Below, one piece after another: positions 8,421 to 18,099 of a stretch of DNA of 64,000 bases. Source of the stretch: G051903925 sp051903925. Its GTDB lineage: Bacteria; Pseudomonadota; Alphaproteobacteria; Zavarziniales; Zavarziniaceae. The notes under the pieces were generated by a model. The model made no database searches. It was given only the letters and a program-made list of their open reading frames with translations, and had not been told where the DNA came from. The position numbers and the translations under genes are program-made. Numbering within the stretch: position 1 is the first letter of the stretch; each line of letters opens with the position of its first letter. Location: NCBI RefSeq assembly GCF_051903925.1, contig NZ_CP173678.1:4650001-4714000 (forward strand). The letters are read 5' to 3'.

Positions 8421-8475
8421 CTGAACACCGTATATCGCGAAACCTGAACATCGCTCAACAGAAATCTAAACATCG
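8421..8475 (+). repeat. Three spaced direct repeats CTRAACAYCG
   Basis: CTGAACACCG (8421-8430), CTGAACATCG (8444-8453) and CTAAACATCG (8466-8475) recur at 23- and 22-bp intervals, about two DNA turns. They lie upstream of the DUF1302 gene in an AT-richer promoter region. Helically phased direct repeats suggest an array of activator sites on one DNA face. No regulator can be assigned. Confidence 0.5.
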
Positions 8476-8614
8476 TTTCTAATGACACTTCTGATTGACT
8501 GAGTTGCAGTTTTTTGGCTCCATCTTCTCGCGTCGGGGGGCCAGGCATGCCGCTCCGACAGCCGGCGGGCAAGCCGGCCAACCAGGAGGGGATAAGTTGA
8601 GCCAGAGGAAGGAA

Positions 8615-10654
8615 ATGGAGAGGGCTGCGCGTCGCAGCCGGGCCGGGCGGACGCCGGGCCTGCTGGTCCGACGCCTTGCACTCGGTGCCGGGCTTGCCCT
8701 GGCTGCCGGAACCGCCGCACAGATCGGCCCGGCCCAGGCTGCCGAGTGGACCTTCGGCGACGTCGTCATCACCAACCAGAACCAGGTGTCGGCCGCGATC
8801 CAGATGCGCACGGGCGCGCGCGACGACCGCTTTGTCTGCGGCTTCAACCGCTCGGGCACTCAGGTCGTCCCGGCCACGTCGGGCACCACCTGTTCCGAGG
8901 ACAACGGCAACCTGAACTTCGACCAGGGCAGCATCATCTCGAACCCCGTGACCTATACGGGCGAGCTGAGTGCCATCTGGTCGCCGGGCGACAACCAGCG
9001 CTTTGGCGTCTATGTGCGCGGCCGCGCGTTCTATGACTGGGTGTTCGACGTCAACAACCTGGACACCAATGGCGGCTTCGGTCCCGAGGCGCCGGGCCGC
9101 GACCGGCTGCAGGCCGGCCGGCTGGACCCGCGCCAGCAGGACCGCGCGCGCTATGGCCTGGAGGCGCAGGACTACTACGCCCTGGCCAGCTTCGACGTCG
9201 CCGGCAACCCGTTCAACGTGCGAGTCGGCAACCAGATCCTGAACTGGGGCGAGGCGCTGGTCACCCAGAACGCCATCTCCATCATCAACCCGCTGGACCT
9301 GCAGAAGCTGCGCGTCCCCGGCTCCGAGGTGCGCGACGCGCTGGTCCCGATCAAGATGATCTGGGCGTCGTACGAGCTTGTCCCCGGCCTGTCGGTCGAG
9401 GGCTTCTATGCCTGGGACTTCGAGGGCCTGCGGCTGGAGCCGGGCGGCACCTTCTTCTCGGGCGCCGAGCAGTTCGCCAACGGCTCGGAGGGCATCCAGG
9501 GTGCGGCCTTCCAGGGCGAGGCGTTCTGCGGCACCGGCTCCGCCACGTCGAACCCCTATACCGGCGGGCGCGGCGTCATCAATGCCGGCTGTGGCCTGCC
9601 CACGGTGCGCCAGACCTTCGAGCGGCGCGACCAGGACCGCGGCGACTTCGGCTTTGCCGCGCGCTACTTCTCGGAAGAACTGAACAATACCGAGTTCGGC
9701 TTCTATTTCGTGAACTACCAGAGCCGCTTCATCTCGTACAAGTATGCGGCGCCCGGTGCTGACAAGTTCTTGCCGATCACTGTCGGCGGCGTCCTGAACG
9801 CCGACAATGTCCTGCAGAACATCGCCAACAGCGAGACCTACCTGTACTATCCGGACGACCAGCGGATGTACGGCATCAGCTTCAATTCGTCGATCGACGA
9901 CCTGGGCCTGGCGCTGAACGGCGAGTTCTCGTACAAGCAGAACCTGCCGGCCCTGATCGACAACACCACGGTGTTCATCAACCTGTTCAACGCCATCGGC
10001 GGGTCCGACCTGGCGCTGGGCGGGCAGGTCCCGACCCAGTACGAGGGACCGGGCGGCATCCGCACCGGCAACGGCTTCACGCCGATCTGCCGCACGCTGG
10101 GGCCGACGGGCTGCGCCGGCTACACGATGAACAACGACATCCGCGTCGACGCGATGAACTTCAACCTGCGCGGCACGCGCTCGTTCGGCCAGTCGCACTT
10201 CCTGACCAGCATCATCAGCGCGGAATCGCTGTCGGTGGTGGTCGAGGGCGCGGCGATCCACGCGTGGATCCCGGACCAGGGCGTGCTGACGCTGAACGTG
10301 CCCAACAGCGCCGGCCTGCCGGGCGGCTCCGGCGCACTCGCCTACCTGGAGCCGGAGACGGTGTCGCCCTGGTCGTTCGGCTATACCGCGATCGTCAGCG
10401 CCGCCTACCCGAGCGCCTTCGGCACGTCCATCAACCTGACGCCGGGCTTTGCCTTCAGCCACGCGGTGCACGGCATCACGCCGATCTCCGGCGGCTTCAT
10501 CGAGGGCCAGAAGTCGATCAACATGTCCCTGCGCGCCGACTACCTGGTCTCGCTCTCGGCCACGCTGAACTTCTTCAAGAGCTGGGGCGCCGGGCACCAC
10601 AACAGCCAGTCCGACAAGGATTTCGTCGGCCTGACCGTGTCCTACGCGTTCTGA
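8615..10654 (+). CDS. DUF1302 family outer-membrane protein
   Basis: The product of about 679 residues starts with a basic n-region and a hydrophobic stretch ending in AQAAEW, a probable Sec signal peptide. It continues as an aromatic-rich, beta-strand-patterned protein ending in VGLTVSYAF, with the C-terminal Phe typical of BAM substrates. Family-typical segments include NPFNVRVGNQILNWGEA and NPLDLQKLRVPGSE. DUF1302 proteins are predicted outer-membrane channels, often associated with uptake or export of hydrophobic compounds, though the substrate is unknown. The ATG at 8615 has an AGAGGAAGG ribosome-binding site; an in-frame TTG at 8597 preceded by AGGAGGGG is an equally plausible start. 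Confidence 0.85.
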   Translation: MERAARRSRAGRTPGLLVRRLALGAGLALAAGTAAQIGPAQAAEWTFGDVVITNQNQVSAAIQMRTGARDDRFVCGFNRSGTQVVPATSGTTCSEDNGNLNFDQGSIISNPVTYTGELSAIWSPGDNQRFGVYVRGRAFYDWVFDVNNLDTNGGFGPEAPGRDRLQAGRLDPRQQDRARYGLEAQDYYALASFDVAGNPFNVRVGNQILNWGEALVTQNAISIINPLDLQKLRVPGSEVRDALVPIKMIWASYELVPGLSVEGFYAWDFEGLRLEPGGTFFSGAEQFANGSEGIQGAAFQGEAFCGTGSATSNPYTGGRGVINAGCGLPTVRQTFERRDQDRGDFGFAARYFSEELNNTEFGFYFVNYQSRFISYKYAAPGADKFLPITVGGVLNADNVLQNIANSETYLYYPDDQRMYGISFNSSIDDLGLALNGEFSYKQNLPALIDNTTVFINLFNAIGGSDLALGGQVPTQYEGPGGIRTGNGFTPICRTLGPTGCAGYTMNNDIRVDAMNFNLRGTRSFGQSHFLTSIISAESLSVVVEGAAIHAWIPDQGVLTLNVPNSAGLPGGSGALAYLEPETVSPWSFGYTAIVSAAYPSAFGTSINLTPGFAFSHAVHGITPISGGFIEGQKSINMSLRADYLVSLSATLNFFKSWGAGHHNSQSDKDFVGLTVSYAF

Positions 10655-10662
10655 GGCATGAG

Positions 10663-10704
10663 GGGCGGCCGCCGGTCGGACGATCCGTCGGACCGCGGCC
10701 GCCC
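10663..10704 (+). terminator. Hairpin terminator after the DUF1302 gene
   Basis: GGGCGGCCGC (10663-10672) pairs perfectly with GCGGCCGCCC (10695-10704), and the stem extends inward through GGTC/GACC with one bulged C. It begins 9 nt after the stop codon. No U tract is present. Confidence 0.6.
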
Positions 10705-11120
10705 TGTCCAACCCACCTGTCCTGCCTGGGCCTAGCCAGCCCGGGCCGCCCGCCACCGGCGCGGCGGAGCCCAGGACAGGTCGGAAGGGTGTCGCGGCGC
10801 TCCTGGCCGAGGCACCCGATCACCGGGCACTTGCGGGTCCGACCCCGCGCCCGGTCGTTCAGACCAACTTGGGGCGGCCGGATTGCCGTCTTGCCGCCCC
10901 GCTTTTTCCGGCAAGGATGGCGCCCAATGCCAGCCCGCGCAAGCCGGAGGCAATCGCACAAAGTTGAAACGGATTCAAAACTCGTGGACAAAATTGAGAA
11001 TCCGTCACCAAGGGGCCATAGTGCGGGGAAGAATCGGGGGGGACCTGCGGACACAGGCCCCGTCCGGCGTTCCTGTCCCTTCCAGTTTGGCTCTGTTCGG
11101 GCCAAGGCCGCGACACGCAC
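10705..11120. promoter_or_regulatory. Intergenic region with inverted repeat before the second tetR gene
   Basis: About 415 bp without a supported gene. It holds a perfect but widely spaced inverted repeat, ACGGATTC (10969-10976) and GAATCCGT (10998-11005), in a locally AT-richer stretch that includes TTGAAACGGATTC. This could be an autoregulatory operator and promoter for the downstream regulator. The coding frame before 11121 shows no conserved features. Confidence 0.35.
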
Positions 11121-11789
11121 TTGCGAAACACCACACGATCAAGAACGGGTGCTCAGCCGCTGGGACTGCGGGAATCCAAGAAGCTCGCGAAGCAGATCGC
11201 GATCTATGACGCGGCCATGACCCTGTTCGCCAGCCGGCCCTATGCGGAGGTCACGCTGGAGCAGATCTGCGAGCAGGCCGGGGTCAGCCGGGCGACGTTC
11301 TTCCGCTTGTTCGGCACCAAGGCCGGCCTGATCGAGGAGTTCAATCGCCGCAGCGCGCAGCGCATCCAGGAAAAGGTGCGCGAGGCCAAGGTGACGGGGG
11401 TCAAGGCCCTGGCCATCACCGCCAACGTGATCGCCGAGCACTGGACCGACAATGCCGACGTCATGAAGGAAATGTCGCGCGAGTACATGCACCACCTGGA
11501 GCAGCTCTACGACATGGGCGGGCCCAAGATCGAGGCGACACGCAGCGGCGGCCAGGTCCTGGCCGAGCTTGCCATCCGCTACATCCTGGAGGGCCAGGCC
11601 AAGGGCGAGATCGGGCGCCACCTGGATCCGATCTTCGTCGGCATCGGCTTCATGAACAGCCTGGGCACGACCTTCCAGTTCTGGATGGCCCAAGGCAATG
11701 GCGACCTGACCGACCTGCGCAGCAAGGTCGAGCAGATCACCGGCATCTTCGTCGCCGGCATGATGGCCAAGGGCACCGTCAAGGCCTGA
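11121..11789 (+). CDS. TetR family transcriptional regulator
   Basis: This 222-residue regulator has a classical TetR helix-turn-helix (ASRPYAEVTLEQICEQAG, then VSRATFFRLFGTKAGLIEEF) at about residues 36-73 and an all-helical effector domain. It starts with a TTG codon at 11121; a downstream start cannot be excluded, because residues before KKLAKQIAIYDAAM are not conserved. It stands alone, with a large upstream gap and no same-strand partner before fliF, so its target and ligand are unknown. Confidence 0.82.
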   Translation: MRNTTRSRTGAQPLGLRESKKLAKQIAIYDAAMTLFASRPYAEVTLEQICEQAGVSRATFFRLFGTKAGLIEEFNRRSAQRIQEKVREAKVTGVKALAITANVIAEHWTDNADVMKEMSREYMHHLEQLYDMGGPKIEATRSGGQVLAELAIRYILEGQAKGEIGRHLDPIFVGIGFMNSLGTTFQFWMAQGNGDLTDLRSKVEQITGIFVAGMMAKGTVKA

Positions 11790-11822
11790 GCGCCCCTTCG
11801 GGAACGGAATTGCGGGGACGGC

Positions 11823-11945
11823 GTGGGTGCCGCGAGGCCGCGCTGCGCTCCGCACCTCCGCATGACTCCGTTGTTTTCCTTATGCTTTCCCAGCATTCGC
11901 CGTCCTGAGGAGGCCCGAAGGGCCGTCCCGAAACGCGCACCACGC
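11823..11945. repeat. Degenerate copy of dispersed palindromic repeat A
   Basis: The segment CATGACTCCGTTGTTTTCCT ... CGTCCTGAGGAGGCCCGAAG aligns with the better-preserved copy at 32868-32982. The arms are diverged but can still fold into a long imperfect hairpin. Such CTGAGGAG...CGAAGG intergenic repeats are common in alphaproteobacterial genomes. It lies between the second tetR gene and the fliF promoter. Confidence 0.65.
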
Positions 11946-12011
11946 TGCCGCCGCCTCGCTTCCAGACGGGCCCCGAGCGCCCAGCCCCTCCCGGTCGCCT
12001 GCCACCCACTA

Positions 12012-12066
12012 GGCAATTCTTGCCGACGTTAACCCTGCGTTCATGTCGACCCGGCAAAAGTTGCCG
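12012..12066. promoter_or_regulatory. fliF control region: two ftr-like palindromes flanking a CtrA-like box
   Basis: GGCAA-TTC-TTGCC (12012-12024) and CGGCAA-AAG-TTGCCG (12052-12066) are perfect palindromes. Between them TTAA-CCCTGCG-TTCA (12029-12043) resembles the CtrA consensus TTAA-N7-TTAA. In Caulobacter CtrA activates fliF while FlbD represses it through an ftr site, and the same logic is visible here. The second palindrome lies 36 bp before the fliF start codon, suited to repression. Confidence 0.6.
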
Positions 12067-12101
12067 TGTCCGGCAGGTAGCCGATCGCAGGGACAGGTCC
12101 G

Positions 12102-13754
12102 ATGGAAGCAGTCCAGCAATTCGTGAAGGGGCTCGGCGCCGTGCGCCTGCTCGCCATGGCGGGCATCGCGGCGGTGATGATCGGGTTCTTCATCTACGTC
12201 ATCGCGCGGGTGACCGAGCCGCCGATGGCGCTGCTCTATGCCGGGCTGGACTCCGGGGATTCAGCCAAGATCCTGGCCGAACTCGACACGCTGAACGTGC
12301 CCTATCAGCTGAAGGCGGACGGCACCACGATCATGGTGCCGGAAGACCAGGCGCTGCGCCTGCGCATGCAGATGGCCGGCAATGGCCTGCCCAGCGGCGG
12401 CTCGATGGGCAACGAGATCATCGACCGCATGGACGGCTTCCAGGGCACGGAGGTGCAGCGCGCCAACATGCTGCGCGCCCTGGAGGGCGAGCTGGCGCGC
12501 ACCATCCGCTCGCTGGACCGCATCGCCGCCGCCCGCGTCCATATCGTCCTGCCGACGCGCGAGCTGTTCAGCCAGGAGCGGCGGGAATCGACGGCGTCGA
12601 TCATGCTGCGCACGACGGGCGTCCTGAACGAGGACCAGATCCAGGCGATCAGCCACATCGTGGCGATGGCCGTGCCGGGCCTGGACCCGCGCCGCATCTC
12701 GATCGCCGACCAGCGCGGCATCGTCAAGCCGCCGGGCCAGGAGGGCGAGAACGACGTGGCCGGGGCCAATGCCATGCAGCAGACCCAGGCCTATGAGGAC
12801 CGCCTGCGCCAGCAGATCGTGGAGATGCTGTCGCGCTCGCTGGGGCCGGACCGGGTCCGCGCCGAGGTCACGGCCGAACTGAACTTCGACAAGGTGACCG
12901 AGACCCAGGACAAGTTCGATCCCGACAGCCAGGTCGCCCGTTCGGTCCAGGAGCGCAGCGAGCAGTCCAACTCGACCGACAGCCGCAACAACCAGGTGAC
13001 GGCCGGCAACAACGTGCCCAACGCCCAGGCCAACCAGGCCCCGGGCACCACGTCCAACTCCACCAGCCAGACCAGCGACACCGTCACCAATTACGAGATC
13101 TCGCGCACCACGCTGACCCAGGTGAAGGAAGTCGGCGGGGTGAAGCGCCTGTCGGTCGCGGTGATGGTCGACGGTACCTATACGACGCAGGAGGACGGCT
13201 CCCGCACCTATGCCCCGCGCAGCCAGGAGGAACTGGACCGGATCGCGACCCTGGTGAAGACGGCGGTCGGCTTCCTGGAGGATCGCGGCGACACGGTCGA
13301 GATCGTCAACATGGCCTTTGACACGCCGGCGGAGGAACTGCTGGTCGACGACGGCACCTTCCTGGGCCTGGAAAAGGCGGACCTGTTCAAGATCGGCGAG
13401 ACGCTGACGCTGGCGGTGCTGGGCCTGCTCATCATCCTGCTGGTCCTGCGGCCGATGGTGAACCGCCTGATCAACCCGCCGGCGCCGGCCGCGGCCATGG
13501 CCGCGGCGGGGATGGGCCCCGACGGCCAGAAGGCGCTGGCCGGGCCCGACGGCGCCCCCCTGGCGCTGCCCAACGGCACGCCCGGCGTGCCCGACCTGGC
13601 CAACCCGATCAGCGAGATCGAGGCGATGATCAACATGGCGAACGTCGAGGGCCAGGTGAAGGCCTCGTCCCTCAAGAAGATCGGTGAGATCGTGCAGAAG
13701 CACCCAGAGGAAGCGATCGCCATCATGCGCAACTGGATGTACCGGGAGGCCTGA
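12102..13754 (+). CDS. fliF: Flagellar MS-ring protein FliF
   Basis: This 550-residue inner-membrane protein has an N-terminal transmembrane helix (about residues 14-36) and two periplasmic ring-building motifs, the first including VARVTEPPMALLYAGLDSGD. A linker rich in Asn, Ser and Thr follows, then a second transmembrane helix near residues 428-447. The C-terminal cytoplasmic tail (VKASSLKKIGEIVQKHPEEA, then IAIMRNWMYREA) binds FliG. FliF forms the basal-body MS ring and the export-gate housing. It heads an operon running at least to flhA, controlled by the CtrA-like box and palindromes upstream. Confidence 0.96.
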   Translation: MEAVQQFVKGLGAVRLLAMAGIAAVMIGFFIYVIARVTEPPMALLYAGLDSGDSAKILAELDTLNVPYQLKADGTTIMVPEDQALRLRMQMAGNGLPSGGSMGNEIIDRMDGFQGTEVQRANMLRALEGELARTIRSLDRIAAARVHIVLPTRELFSQERRESTASIMLRTTGVLNEDQIQAISHIVAMAVPGLDPRRISIADQRGIVKPPGQEGENDVAGANAMQQTQAYEDRLRQQIVEMLSRSLGPDRVRAEVTAELNFDKVTETQDKFDPDSQVARSVQERSEQSNSTDSRNNQVTAGNNVPNAQANQAPGTTSNSTSQTSDTVTNYEISRTTLTQVKEVGGVKRLSVAVMVDGTYTTQEDGSRTYAPRSQEELDRIATLVKTAVGFLEDRGDTVEIVNMAFDTPAEELLVDDGTFLGLEKADLFKIGETLTLAVLGLLIILLVLRPMVNRLINPPAPAAAMAAAGMGPDGQKALAGPDGAPLALPNGTPGVPDLANPISEIEAMINMANVEGQVKASSLKKIGEIVQKHPEEAIAIMRNWMYREA

Positions 13755-13757
13755 GCC

Positions 13758-14780
13758 ATGCCAGCCGCTGCCAAGGACGATCTCCGTTCGCTGACCGGCC
13801 CCGAGAAGGCCGCCTGCATGATGCTGGCCCTGGGCGAGGAGCACGGGGCCACGCTGTGGAAGATGTTCGACGATGACGAGATCAAGGAGATCAGCCAGGC
13901 GATGGCCAATCTGGGCCGCGTCTCGTCCGGCCTGATCGAGAAGCTGATCGTCGAGTTCGCGACCCAGCTCAACTCGCAAGGGTCGGTCGTCGGCAGCTTC
14001 GAATCGACCGAGCGCCTGCTGAGCCGCAGCCTGCCCAAGGATCGCGTCTCCCAGATCATGGACGAGATCCGCGGCCCCGCCGGCCGCACCATGTGGGACA
14101 AGCTGGGCAACGTGAACGAGATGGTGCTGGCCACCTATCTCAAGAACGAATATCCGCAGACGGTCGCGGTCGTGCTGTCCAAGATCAAGCCGGAGCACGC
14201 GGCGCGGGTGCTCGCCTCGCTGCCCGAGGACTTCGCGCTCGAGGTCGTGAACCGCATGCTGAAGATGGAAGCCGTCCAGAAGGACATCCTGGACAAGGTC
14301 GAGCAGACCCTGCGCGTGGAGTTCATGAGCAACCTGGCGCGCACCACGCGGCGCGACAGCCACGAGATGATCGCCGAGATCTTCAACAACCTGGACCGCC
14401 AGACGGAGAGCCGCTTCATCACCTCGCTCGAGGAGCGCAACCGCGAATCGGCCGAGAAGATCAAGGCGCTGATGTTCACGTTCGAGGACCTGTCCAAGCT
14501 CGACCCCGGCGGCATCCAGACGCTGCTGCGGGCGATCGAGAAGGACAAGCTGGGCCTGGCCCTGAAGGGCGCGTCCGACACGCTGCGCGACCTGTTCTTC
14601 TCGAACATGTCCGAGCGCGCCGCCAACATCCTGCGCGAGGACATGGAGGCGATGGGCCCGGTGCGCCTGCGCGACGTGGACGAGGCGCAGATGATGATGG
14701 TCCAGATCGCCAAGGACCTGGCGGCCAAGGGCGAGATCCTGCTGGCCGACGCCAAGGCCGGCGACGAGCTGGTCTATTGA
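13758..14780 (+). CDS. fliG: Flagellar motor switch protein FliG
   Basis: At 340 residues it has the normal FliG length. It carries the N-terminal FliF-binding domain (LTGPEKAACMMLALGEEHGA), the middle domain (YLKNEYPQTVAVVLSKIKPE) and the C-terminal torque domain with charged helix residues (VRLRDVDEAQMMMVQIAKDL). FliG couples stator movement to rotor rotation and sits on the cytoplasmic face of the MS ring. Only 3 bp separate it from fliF. Confidence 0.96.
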   Translation: MPAAAKDDLRSLTGPEKAACMMLALGEEHGATLWKMFDDDEIKEISQAMANLGRVSSGLIEKLIVEFATQLNSQGSVVGSFESTERLLSRSLPKDRVSQIMDEIRGPAGRTMWDKLGNVNEMVLATYLKNEYPQTVAVVLSKIKPEHAARVLASLPEDFALEVVNRMLKMEAVQKDILDKVEQTLRVEFMSNLARTTRRDSHEMIAEIFNNLDRQTESRFITSLEERNRESAEKIKALMFTFEDLSKLDPGGIQTLLRAIEKDKLGLALKGASDTLRDLFFSNMSERAANILREDMEAMGPVRLRDVDEAQMMMVQIAKDLAAKGEILLADAKAGDELVY

Positions 14781-14802
14781 GTTGCGCGGCGGAGCGGCGG
14801 CC

Positions 14803-15456
14803 ATGAGCAAGGCCCAGAAGTTCACCTTCAACCAGGACTTCGACGAGCCCGTCCAGGCCCGTCCGCAGCCGGTCGAGACCCTGCCCGAGCCGGAGCCGGA
14901 GCCGGTCCTGGCCCCGATCTTCAGCGAGGACGAGCTGAACGCCGCCCGGGCCGCGGCCTATGCCGATGGCGAGCGGGCGGGCGAGACGCGGGCCCAGCAG
15001 TCGGTGGAGGCGACGATCGCCGGCAGCCTGGACCTGATCGCCGACCAGGTGCACCAGCTGCTGGACTGGCGCGTGGCGCTGGAGCGCCAGGTGACGGCCG
15101 ACGCGGCGCAGCTGGCCCTGGCGATCGCGACCAAGCTGGCCGGTACGCTGATCGCGCGCGCGCCCCTGGTGGAGGTCGAGACGCTGGTGACCGAGTGCCT
15201 GGCCGACCTGGCGGAGGAACCGCGCGTCGTGGTCCGCCTGGACGAGGCGCTGGCCCCGCAGCTGGCGGCGCGCCTGGACGCGCTGGCGGCGCAGACCGGC
15301 TATCCAGGCAAGATCGTCGTCCTGGGCGACGAGCGCCTGAAGGGTGCCGACGCGCGGGTGGAATGGGCCCATGGTGGCGCTGAACGCAGTGCCGCCCAGG
15401 TGATTGAAGCGGTGAATGGGGTCGTCGGCCGTCTGGTCGCGGCTGTCGAGAGCTGA
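14803..15456 (+). CDS. fliH: Flagellar assembly protein FliH (FlbE-like)
   Basis: The 217-residue protein has an acidic, Pro/Glu-rich N-terminus, a central helical segment (ELNAARAAAYADGERAGETR) of the FliH type, and a C-terminal stator-like domain (LALAIATKLAGTLIARAPLV). FliH regulates the export ATPase FliI and docks it to the export gate; in Caulobacter the same operon position is called flbE. The ATG at 14803 has a GGAGCGGCGG ribosome-binding site, and an upstream in-frame TTG at 14782 is not needed. Confidence 0.88.
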   Translation: MSKAQKFTFNQDFDEPVQARPQPVETLPEPEPEPVLAPIFSEDELNAARAAAYADGERAGETRAQQSVEATIAGSLDLIADQVHQLLDWRVALERQVTADAAQLALAIATKLAGTLIARAPLVEVETLVTECLADLAEEPRVVVRLDEALAPQLAARLDALAAQTGYPGKIVVLGDERLKGADARVEWAHGGAERSAAQVIEAVNGVVGRLVAAVES

Positions 15457-15467
15457 AGGAACGGCCG

Positions 15468-15806
15468 ATGGCGGGTGAGAACGACGACGTCAACTGGAAC
15501 GACCTGTCCGGCCAGGGCGGCGCAGGCGCCGAGGCCGACGACGGCGACGTGACGCGGACGGCAACGGACCTGGAGGCGGTGTTCGACATCCCGGTCAGCG
15601 TCTCGGCCGTGCTGGGCAAGTCGCGCATGCAGGTCAGCCAGCTGCTGCGCCTGGGTCGCGGCGCCGTGGTCGAGCTGGACCGCAAGGTGGGCGAGGCCAT
15701 CGACATCTATGTCAACAACCGCCTGATCGCGCGTGGCGAGGTGGTGGTGGTCGAGGAGCGCCTGGGCGTCACCATGACCGAGATCATCAAGGGCGACCGG
15801 CGGTGA
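15468..15806 (+). CDS. fliN: Flagellar motor switch protein FliN
   Basis: At 112 residues this is a canonical short FliN. A variable acidic N-terminus is followed by the SpoA/C-ring domain (FDIPVSVSAVLGKSRMQVSQ, LLRLGRGAVVELDRKVGEAI, then VNNRLIARGEVVVVEERLGV). FliN forms most of the C-ring and binds CheY-P in relatives. It begins 11 bp after fliH, and its stop codon overlaps the next gene start by 4 bp. Confidence 0.96.
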   Translation: MAGENDDVNWNDLSGQGGAGAEADDGDVTRTATDLEAVFDIPVSVSAVLGKSRMQVSQLLRLGRGAVVELDRKVGEAIDIYVNNRLIARGEVVVVEERLGVTMTEIIKGDRR

Positions 15807-16630
15807 GCGAACGGCTCTACGCCCGCACCGTCGGCCGGCCGCGCCCGGCCGGTCCCGGCGCCATGCCCGACCTGGCGACGCTGGCCGGCCTGTTCGGCGG
15901 CCTGGTCCTGATCGGCATCGCGGTGGCGCTGGGCGGCTCGCCCGCGGCGTTCCTGGACCTGCCTTCGGCCCTGATCGTGCTGGGCGGCACGCTGGCGGTG
16001 ACGACGATCTCGTTCTCCCTCGGCGACATGCGCCAGGCACTGCGCAGCGTGGGCGGCGCCATTTCCGGCGGCCGGCCCGACGTGCAGGGCCTGGGCCTGC
16101 GCCTGCTGAAGCTGGCGGAACAGGCGCGCAAGGACGGCACGCTGACGCTGCAGCCGGTGATCCGGCAGGTGTCCGACCCGTTCCTGGCCCGCGCCCTGGG
16201 CCTGCTGGTCGACAACACGCAGGATGTGGAGATCGAGCGCACGCTGCGGCTGGAGGTCGGCGGTGCCGCCCAGCGGCGCGCCCGCTCCATCGCCGTGCTG
16301 CGCCGCGCGGCCGAGGTGTCGCCCGCCATGGGCCTGATCGGAACGCTGGTCGGCCTGGTCCAGATGCTGGGCCGGCTGGAGGATCCGGCGGTGATCGGCC
16401 CGGCCATGGCGATCGCCCTGCTGACCACGTTCTATGGCGCGGTCTTGTCGACGATGGTGGCCTCGCCCCTGGCCGGCAAGCTGGAGCGCAACGGCGTCGA
16501 GGACACGCTGGCCGCCCAGATGGTCACGATCGCCGCCCTGTCCATGGCCCGGCAGGAGAATCCGCGCCGGCTTGAAATGTCGCTTAACGCCCTGCTGCCG
16601 CCCGACCGGCGGCTGCGCTACTTCAACTGA
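15803..16630 (+). CDS. motA: MotA/PomA-type flagellar stator channel protein
   Basis: The 275-residue protein has four hydrophobic segments and the MotA/TolQ/ExbB signature. It includes LIVLGGTLAVTTISFSLGDM near residue 54 and the channel-lining region SPAMGLIGTLVGLVQMLGRL with its conserved Pro. PomA-like proteins pair with a MotB partner to pass H+ or Na+ and drive FliG, but no motB is present in the window. The start is a GTG at 15803 overlapping fliN by 4 bp; an internal ATG at 15863 is an alternative. Its insertion between fliN and flbD differs from the Caulobacter operon. Confidence 0.85.
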   Translation: MSERLYARTVGRPRPAGPGAMPDLATLAGLFGGLVLIGIAVALGGSPAAFLDLPSALIVLGGTLAVTTISFSLGDMRQALRSVGGAISGGRPDVQGLGLRLLKLAEQARKDGTLTLQPVIRQVSDPFLARALGLLVDNTQDVEIERTLRLEVGGAAQRRARSIAVLRRAAEVSPAMGLIGTLVGLVQMLGRLEDPAVIGPAMAIALLTTFYGAVLSTMVASPLAGKLERNGVEDTLAAQMVTIAALSMARQENPRRLEMSLNALLPPDRRLRYFN

Positions 16631-16649
16631 CCCAGAGAGGAGACGGAGA

Positions 16650-18053
<1,404 letters not shown>

Positions 18054-18099
18054 CGGCCATCCGGCCTGACGCCGCCCCGCCGACAAGAAGGGACAAGCG

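Noticed and set aside
8372..10756. 794-codon minus-strand frame opposite the DUF1302 gene
   Set aside because: No recognisable domain, and the plus-strand gene has a signal peptide and the outer-membrane C-terminal Phe.
12261..14831. Very long minus-strand open frame opposite fliF-fliG
   Set aside because: It spans two certain flagellar genes and shows His/Asp/Leu/Gly/Gln-rich shadow composition typical of high-GC antisense frames.
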